A DNA stretch of 64,000 bases, taken from assembly GCF_900607235.1 (NCBI RefSeq), contig NZ_LR027852.1, positions 248,001 through 312,000 of the forward strand, in the 5' to 3' direction. Each line of letters opens with the position of its first letter. Position 1 is the first letter of the stretch. This document shows positions 59,609 to 64,000 of this stretch, piece after piece. The notes under the pieces are model-generated. The model had not been told where the DNA came from. It made no database searches and worked only from the letters and a program-made list of their open reading frames with translations. Made by a program: the position numbers and the translations under genes. This stretch comes from Olivibacter jilunii. Its GTDB lineage: Bacteria > Bacteroidota > Bacteroidia > Sphingobacteriales > Sphingobacteriaceae.

Positions 59609-60412
59609 ATGAAAAAGCTCCTTTTGCTTCTTTGCTTTACCGCTTTTTGTTTATCAAGCGCAACTTATGCTCAGATTAGTCCCCCTGGCTTAGGGGAAGC
59701 AAACACCGCCGGTTGGTTTGCGTTTGGATTAAGGCAAGATTTAGGTGTCTCAAAAAAATGGCAATCGATGTCTTATATCGGTTTAGGGCGTAAAAGTAAT
59801 CCGGACAATTACGCCCTATTTTTTAAGCCTGCTATTCTGGTGATAAATCAGGAATTTTATCATCGGTTTCACCCGCATTGGCAATACTCAATCGCTTTGA
59901 GTTATCGGAAGCAAGAGGAGTATAACGATTTTGCTCCTTATAGACGAACAGTTGCGGGTTTTGAACGGGAGTGGAGATTGTACGGACGAATGGCCTATAC
60001 AATTAAAAATGAAAGGCTAAAATTCACCACTACTTTTCGGCAAGAGCTTCGAACTTTTGCTCAACCTTTTGAAGAAGCATCTTCGGAAGATCTTCAACTT
60101 CGGTCACGTTTAAAATTACAACTTGCAATCAATTTAGATAAACACAAAATTCATAAGCTTATTGGTGGATACGAATCCTTATTTTCAACAAGCAGAAGTG
60201 CCTTGTCTGAAAGGTGGTCGAGCTTCAAATATCGGGAAAGCAGATTCACTTTTTATTATTCGATATCACCACAGGAGTTACCGTTCACCATTGATCTTGG
60301 CTATATGAACAATTTGGTGGGATCCCAGTCGCCTTTTTCTGCACACTACTTAGCACTGGATGTAATCTATAATAATCCCTTTGGTTTGCTAAGACATAAG
60401 CAGGGGAACTAA
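59609..60412 (+). CDS. DUF2490-family outer-membrane beta-barrel protein
   Basis: A 267-residue protein with a signal peptide (MKKLLLLLCFTAFCLSSATYAQ). The mature part is made of alternating strands with aromatic ends (LGRKSNPDNYALFFKPAILV, YRRTVAGFEREWRLYGRMAY, KFTTTFRQELRTFAQPF). This is the DUF2490 pattern, thought to be a small outer-membrane barrel. Conserved marks are HRFHPHWQYSIALSYRKQEEY and LRSRLKLQL. The ATG begins 1 base after the PepSY-like stop, so the two are translated from one message and should share the control by the two-component system. Function unknown; a porin or envelope-stress component is possible. Confidence 0.8.
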   Translation: MKKLLLLLCFTAFCLSSATYAQISPPGLGEANTAGWFAFGLRQDLGVSKKWQSMSYIGLGRKSNPDNYALFFKPAILVINQEFYHRFHPHWQYSIALSYRKQEEYNDFAPYRRTVAGFEREWRLYGRMAYTIKNERLKFTTTFRQELRTFAQPFEEASSEDLQLRSRLKLQLAINLDKHKIHKLIGGYESLFSTSRSALSERWSSFKYRESRFTFYYSISPQELPFTIDLGYMNNLVGSQSPFSAHYLALDVIYNNPFGLLRHKQGN

Positions 60413-60517
60413 ATGAGTCAATACCTTTTCGTTTTTTGTAACTTTTCGCTGATATTGTCTGTTATAGTATCTAATGAAAGTCTATAATGTTTATTTTTGA
60501 ATAAAAAGTAATAGTTT

Positions 60518-60868
60518 GTGTCTTCCCTCTTACGCGACAACATAATAATCAGAAAGCGTTTTTCTCTACTACTACTGTGGTTGAGCATACTCTTTCCTTT
60601 TTTTCTGCTTTATCAAAACTTGCTTTTAAATACAGGAAAGGAAGTGCAGAGCGTACTCGTCCAAGAGACGCTGTTGGACGATTTGGAAATTGGGCCGGGA
60701 AAATACATCCATGCTGAAAAAGAAAAGAAGGGACTCGAAAAGTACAAGCGAATTGATGCAGAGTCGGTAGTATCGGTTAATCAAAGCATTACGACCTTTT
60801 TCCTTATCCATGGGTGCTGGCTAAAGCCTTCCTATTATACTTTTTTACACATCTATACCTTGTTCTGA
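60518..60868 (+). CDS. Small membrane-anchored hypothetical protein
   Basis: A 116-residue protein with a GTG start; no ATG is available before the membrane helix. A basic N-terminus (LLRDNIIIRKR) precedes one membrane helix (about residues 15-37, FSLLLLWLSILFPFFLLYQNL). A polar region with many Lys and Glu residues follows (HAEKEKKGLEKYKRIDAE), then a hydrophobic and aromatic end SYYTFLHIYTLF. I do not recognise a family, although a similar ending occurs in small Sphingobacteria membrane proteins as I recall. It is alone, 105 bases after DUF2490. The region behind it contains a CCCCG/CGGGG hairpin (60901-60921). Moderate support that it is translated. Confidence 0.45.
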   Translation: MSSLLRDNIIIRKRFSLLLLWLSILFPFFLLYQNLLLNTGKEVQSVLVQETLLDDLEIGPGKYIHAEKEKKGLEKYKRIDAESVVSVNQSITTFFLIHGCWLKPSYYTFLHIYTLF

Positions 60869-61020
60869 CGGACCATATTTCATATAACTTCTAATTGTAG
60901 GTTCCCCGACAAGCGGGGGACGAATGAACATGGAAAAGCGAGTGTAGGTTTGCTATGTCGTTAAACCTGTTCAATTTTAATTAATAGATACTGAGTTGAA
61001 TCCTAAAAAAAAGTAGTAAA

Positions 61021-61302
61021 ATGAAATGTCCGAATTGTAATGAAACTTTACTGATGTCCGAAAGATACCAGGTGGAAATAGATTATTGTCCAAAATGTCG
61101 GGGGATTTGGCTCGACAAAGGAGAGCTTGACAAAATTATCAATTACGTTGATAATGGGCAAAACGATGAGCCTTCTGAATCATATAACAGCTCAAATCAG
61201 TGGAACGACTATAAAGACAAATCCGACTATCGTGATAAGCGTTATCAACAACGACCACATAAAAAGAAATCGTTTTTAGGTGATTTATTTGACTTCGATT
61301 AA
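61021..61302 (+). CDS. zf-TFIIB-type zinc-ribbon small protein
   Basis: A 93-residue soluble protein whose first 45 residues carry two CxxC pairs (CPNCNETL and CPKCRGIWLDKGEL), a zinc ribbon of the zf-TFIIB domain family. The middle is acidic and polar. The end is rich in Arg, Lys, Gln and His (YRDKRYQQRPHKKKSF), finishing with LGDLFDFD, which resembles other small ribbons in this phylum. The family name comes from similarity to TFIIB; a transcription role is not shown for bacterial members. It lies 13 bases before terC, so the two likely share a transcript. A zinc-binding role beside a TerC membrane protein may link to metal handling, but this is only context. Confidence 0.85.
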   Translation: MKCPNCNETLLMSERYQVEIDYCPKCRGIWLDKGELDKIINYVDNGQNDEPSESYNSSNQWNDYKDKSDYRDKRYQQRPHKKKSFLGDLFDFD

Positions 61303-61315
61303 TCCCTGACGCCCT

Positions 61316-62077
61316 ATGGAATTTGAAATCCCTAATTTTGCCGATCCCGGAGTTTGGATCAGCCTGATTACTTTATGCTTTCTTGAGATTGTATTAGGTA
61401 TCGATAATATCATTTTCATCTCCATTGTTGCAGGAAAGTTGCCGGAGAAATTACAGCGCAAAGCACGTAATCTTGGCTTGACCTTGGCGATGGTTTTCCG
61501 AATTGCCTTATTGCTTTGCATAAACTGGATTATCGGACTGAAGGACCCGGTTATGACCTTAAGTTTATTTGGTAAGGAGGATATCCCGCTTAGCTACAAG
61601 GATCTCATTCTGATAGCTGGTGGACTCTTTCTGATTGTGAAAAGCACCTTAGAAATCCATCATAAATTGCAAGAACAGGATGAAGACCTACACCAGAAAA
61701 AAAGTCCGGTTGGCTTCGGTGCGGTCTTAGTACAAATAGTTTTGGTTGATGCTGTTTTTTCCTTCGATTCAATTTTAACCGCAGTAGGCTTAGTTGATTA
61801 CGTACTGATCATGATTATAGCGGTTATTATATCCATCGGTGTAATGATGGCTTTTGCCGGCCCTGTATTACGGATTATTAACAAACAGCCTACCTTGCAG
61901 ATGCTTGCTTTAACGTTTCTGGTTGTCATAGGCGTAGTGTTAATTGCCGGAGGTTTCCATCAGGAGGTAAGTAAAAGCATTATTTATTCTTGTTTGGGTT
62001 TTTCGTTGATTGTCGAATTATTGAATATCCGACTTCGAAAAAAACGAACCATTAAACTAAACGATACGCAGTTATAA
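61316..62077 (+). CDS. TerC-family integral membrane protein
   Basis: A 253-residue protein with about seven membrane helices. The signature ISLITLCFLEIVLGIDNIIFI near residues 12-32, with Glu and Asp inside the membrane, and the second acidic helix VLVDAVFSFDSILTAVGLVD near residues 143-162 are the family hallmark. Other parts are GKLPEKLQRKARNLGLTLAM and VFRIALLLCINWIIGL. TerC proteins (Alx/MntP-like relatives) were named for tellurium resistance; recent work links them to manganese export and metal loading of exported proteins, though the role of this one is not determined. It follows the zinc-ribbon gene by 13 bases. A 10-bp inverted repeat (62093-62128) follows the stop. Confidence 0.92.
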   Translation: MEFEIPNFADPGVWISLITLCFLEIVLGIDNIIFISIVAGKLPEKLQRKARNLGLTLAMVFRIALLLCINWIIGLKDPVMTLSLFGKEDIPLSYKDLILIAGGLFLIVKSTLEIHHKLQEQDEDLHQKKSPVGFGAVLVQIVLVDAVFSFDSILTAVGLVDYVLIMIIAVIISIGVMMAFAGPVLRIINKQPTLQMLALTFLVVIGVVLIAGGFHQEVSKSIIYSCLGFSLIVELLNIRLRKKRTIKLNDTQL

Positions 62078-62092
62078 AACGGGAAAATTGAT

Positions 62093-62128
62093 CAAAATCC
62101 CGTGAGCCTGAAATGCCGCGGGATTTTG
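62093..62128. terminator. Bidirectional hairpin between terC and egtD
   Basis: CAAAATCCCG (62093-62102) and CGGGATTTTG (62119-62128) pair perfectly with a 16-base loop. It separates convergent genes. The flanking tails are T-rich on plus (GCTTTCCTATTTTT). Confidence 0.7.
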
Positions 62129-62164
62129 CTTTCCTATTTTTATGACGGGAGAAAATACCAAATA

Positions 62165-63160
62165 TCATTCAGCTGACCAAATAACGTCAGTGAACCATTT
62201 TTTACTGTCAAACAGTTGATCAATAAATTTAAACCCGGATTTATCGGCTAAGTCTTGAATCTGCTCGAAGCTGAATTTTTGTGAGATCTCCATAAAAATC
62301 GGCTCATTCTCAGCGAAGTGAAAAACCTCTTCACCTATTTGTACGGTCTGATTGTCAAGGCTGATAAGATAACTTTTGCAAGCCCCGCTTTCCGGATCAT
62401 AGGTAGCGTAATGGTCAAAACGGCTTATAATAAAATTGCTATTGAGCTCGCGATTAATTCGCTCAAGTAGGTTCAGGTTAAAACGTTTTGTGATACCGCT
62501 TTTATCATTATAAGCCGCCAAGATCGTCTTGGGATTTTTCTTTATATCCATCCCCATAAGTAGGCGGTCGCCCTTTGATAAATGCTTGCGGAGTTTTTTG
62601 CAAAATTCGGTCACCCTGTCTACAGGCATATTGCCGATATTTGATCCTAAGAATAAAACAACTTTAGGCCTATTTGATAACGAGGTCGCTTTTTCCAGCA
62701 TCTCAAAATACTCACCGTTCAGACCCGTCAGTTTAAGTCGAGGTAGTACTTTAGGTAAACTTTCGTTAAGATTCTCAATTACATTTGCCGATATATCAAT
62801 GGGGATGTAGCGAAAATCCATCTGCTGCCCTAACAATTCTTTTAGAAGGTAGGTCGATTTTGTTGCATCACCGGCACCTAATTCAATCAGATCAAAACTA
62901 TCCCGGTCACGGCTAAGTGCCGCTGCAAGCTCGACAGTCTTCTCCGAAAAAATTTCGAGTTCGGCCCGGGTAAGATAATATTCAGGGCAGTTCATGATTT
63001 CGCGGAATAGCTTGTCGCCCGCCGCATCGTAGAAATATTTAGAATCCAAGTGCTTCGGGTTCTCCCGAAGGCCTTTTATAACATCGTTATAAAAAAGTGC
63101 TGTTTTTGTATTAGCGGCTTCGAATAGGTCATCCATTAAATCTGAAATATTTTTGTTCAT
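62165..63160 (-). CDS. egtD: L-histidine N-alpha-methyltransferase (EgtD type)
   Basis: A 331-residue SAM-dependent methyltransferase that trimethylates the alpha-amine of histidine to hercynine, the first step of ergothioneine synthesis. The start is the ATG at 63160; an in-frame TTG at 63172 would leave no gap after egtB. Family marks are DSKYFYDAAGDKLFREIMNCPEYYLTRAELEIF, the SAM loop LIELGAGDATKS near residues 93-104, YIPIDISANVIENL, FLGSNIGNM and DRLLMGMDIKKN. Substrate-pocket Tyr and Asn residues are in place as far as I can tell by eye. It follows egtB on the same strand by 12 bases, which supports hercynine as product. Genes for EgtA, EgtC and EgtE are not in the window. Confidence 0.9.
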   Translation of the reverse strand: MNKNISDLMDDLFEAANTKTALFYNDVIKGLRENPKHLDSKYFYDAAGDKLFREIMNCPEYYLTRAELEIFSEKTVELAAALSRDRDSFDLIELGAGDATKSTYLLKELLGQQMDFRYIPIDISANVIENLNESLPKVLPRLKLTGLNGEYFEMLEKATSLSNRPKVVLFLGSNIGNMPVDRVTEFCKKLRKHLSKGDRLLMGMDIKKNPKTILAAYNDKSGITKRFNLNLLERINRELNSNFIISRFDHYATYDPESGACKSYLISLDNQTVQIGEEVFHFAENEPIFMEISQKFSFEQIQDLADKSGFKFIDQLFDSKKWFTDVIWSAE

Positions 63161-63172
63161 GCTCTTTGTCAA

Positions 63173-64000
63173 TTATTTTGCTAACCGAATGCCCGTAAAC
63201 TGCCAGCGTAGATTGGTCTGGAAAAAATTTCGATACGTGAGACGACTGTGCCCGGGCGAGGTAACCACAGAAGCTCCACGTAATACCTTTTGGTTAACCA
63301 TAAATTTACCATTGTATTCACCGATCGCGCCAGGGGCCTTTTTAAATCCAGGGTAAGGTAAGTAGGCACTTTCTGTCCATTCCCAGTTTTCTCCCCAGGT
63401 AAAACTTGGCGCAGCCACCTCCCATTCAAATTCAGTAGGCAATCTTAAACCCTTCCAAGCCGCATAAGCATAAGCCTCGAAGTAACTTACATGTCGTACA
63501 GAAGCTTCTAAATCAATAGGTTCCAGACCCCGAAACGTATAATGATACCAACTATTGTCAATGAAATGCCAATAGAGGGGTGCCGTTATTTTTTCGTTTC
63601 TGACCCAGTCCCAGCCCTCGGCATGCCAATGGCGAAAATCGCTGTAACCACCATCATTTATAAATTCAAGATATTCGGCATTACTTACTAAACGGTTACT
63701 TATTTCAAATTCGTTAAGATAAGCCTTATGTCTACCAAGTTCGTTATCAAAGCAAAAGCCATCCCCTTTAAACCCAATTTCGTAAAGTCCTTCCTTAATG
63801 CGAATAAAATCATTAGTTGATGTTGATTTCAAAGTAGGTGGTTGATACGTGACATCATAGGCTGGAAATAAGGGATTGTGGCCCAATATATACTTAATGT
63901 CCGTATATAAAAGTTCCTGATGTTGTTCCTCGTGATGAATGCCCAATACAATTAGATTGCTTACTTCCGGCTCAAGAGGAGCCGAAAGTATTTTTAATAT
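63173..64000 (-). CDS. egtB: Ergothioneine-type sulfoxide synthase EgtB, 5' end outside the window
   Basis: The C-terminal 275 codons of an iron enzyme that joins hercynine to a thiol (cysteine or gamma-glutamylcysteine) with oxygen. The frame is open to the window edge (reading ILKILSAPLEPEVSNLIVLG). HHEEQHQELLYTDIKYILGHNPLF is the DinB-like iron site (His-x3-His-x-Glu). The FGE-sulfatase domain follows: GLYEIGFKGDGFCFDNELGRHKAYLNEFEISNRLVSNAEYLEFINDGGY, ending with ENWEWTESAYLPYPGF, VTSPGHSRLTYRNFF and QFTGIRLAK. A TTG at 63946 is not the true start. It precedes egtD by 12 bases, forming the two-gene unit. OvoA-like activity is possible, but the pairing with EgtD points to ergothioneine. 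Confidence 0.9.
   Translation of the reverse strand: MLKILSAPLEPEVSNLIVLGIHHEEQHQELLYTDIKYILGHNPLFPAYDVTYQPPTLKSTSTNDFIRIKEGLYEIGFKGDGFCFDNELGRHKAYLNEFEISNRLVSNAEYLEFINDGGYSDFRHWHAEGWDWVRNEKITAPLYWHFIDNSWYHYTFRGLEPIDLEASVRHVSYFEAYAYAAWKGLRLPTEFEWEVAAPSFTWGENWEWTESAYLPYPGFKKAPGAIGEYNGKFMVNQKVLRGASVVTSPGHSRLTYRNFFQTNLRWQFTGIRLAK

Noticed and set aside
60901-60921. GTTCCCCG/CGGGGGAC hairpin as terminator
   Set aside because: No T-run on either side; it is 33 bases after the small membrane protein and could be structural, so it is only noted.

Overview
The window comes from a Bacteroidota chromosome, most likely the family Sphingobacteriaceae (Olivibacter, Pedobacter or Sphingobacterium type). 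The evidence is the TTG-N19-20-TAnnTTTG promoters (for example at 8813, 23498, 43356 and 44346), scarce Shine-Dalgarno sequences, several apparent TTG or GTG starts, CarboxypepD_reg-plug TonB-dependent receptors, DUF2851, a Bacteroidota-type queuine tRNA-ribosyltransferase without its zinc cysteines, and a two-gene egtB-egtD set. The genus is inference.

Regions 1-36 kb are mostly housekeeping genes. They hold a truncated four-helix-bundle sensor, a DUF1049 protein, an unusual protease-propeller-barrel protein, a PagL-like lipid A deacylase, lptF/G, tgt, a glycosyltransferase, rsmG with a parS-like site just behind it, dprA, a 49-residue gene, a beta-CASP nuclease, an ABC exporter, a SAM hydroxide adenosyltransferase, phoH, purC-STAS-rnz, an MCE protein, two tandem amidases, lptD, cinA, an acyltransferase E2, tatA, tex, a dicarboxylate symporter, DUF2851-PspC and an ankyrin protein. 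Envelope work recurs: LPS export (lptF/G, lptD), lipid A trimming, lipid transport (MCE) and peptidoglycan cleavage. Several spacers here are built of degenerate 7-bp repeats. A G-rich heptamer block follows the upstream stop codon and a T-rich heptamer block precedes the next start codon.

Region 36.1-43.4 kb is a mirror-image locus that I read as transition-metal (Zn or Cu) uptake. On each side a small His/CxxC protein ending in GPP precedes a TonB-dependent receptor, and the receptors face two paralogous His-rich lipoproteins in the middle. The left arm starts with a promoter and an intrinsic terminator that together suggest an attenuator or a small RNA.

Region 43.4-50.9 kb holds xerD, tRNA-His, a strong terminator, a decayed serine-recombinase tail, and then a visibly more GC-rich segment: an acyltransferase, and a siderophore receptor with a Fur-like box whose stop codon overlaps a PepSY protein start. 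A HEPN-like gene with an in-frame TGA closes it. It looks like acquired DNA.

Region 50.9-64 kb carries a divergent AraC regulator and PRISE-type reductase, a secreted protein of unknown function, two Tat-signal enzymes (a phosphoesterase and a dienelactone hydrolase), and a two-component system. Its neighbouring PepSY-like/DUF2490 operon is preceded by nine half-sites spaced about 11 bp and shares a promoter motif with the two-component operon. A zinc-ribbon protein, TerC, and egtD-egtB (egtB running off the window) complete the region.
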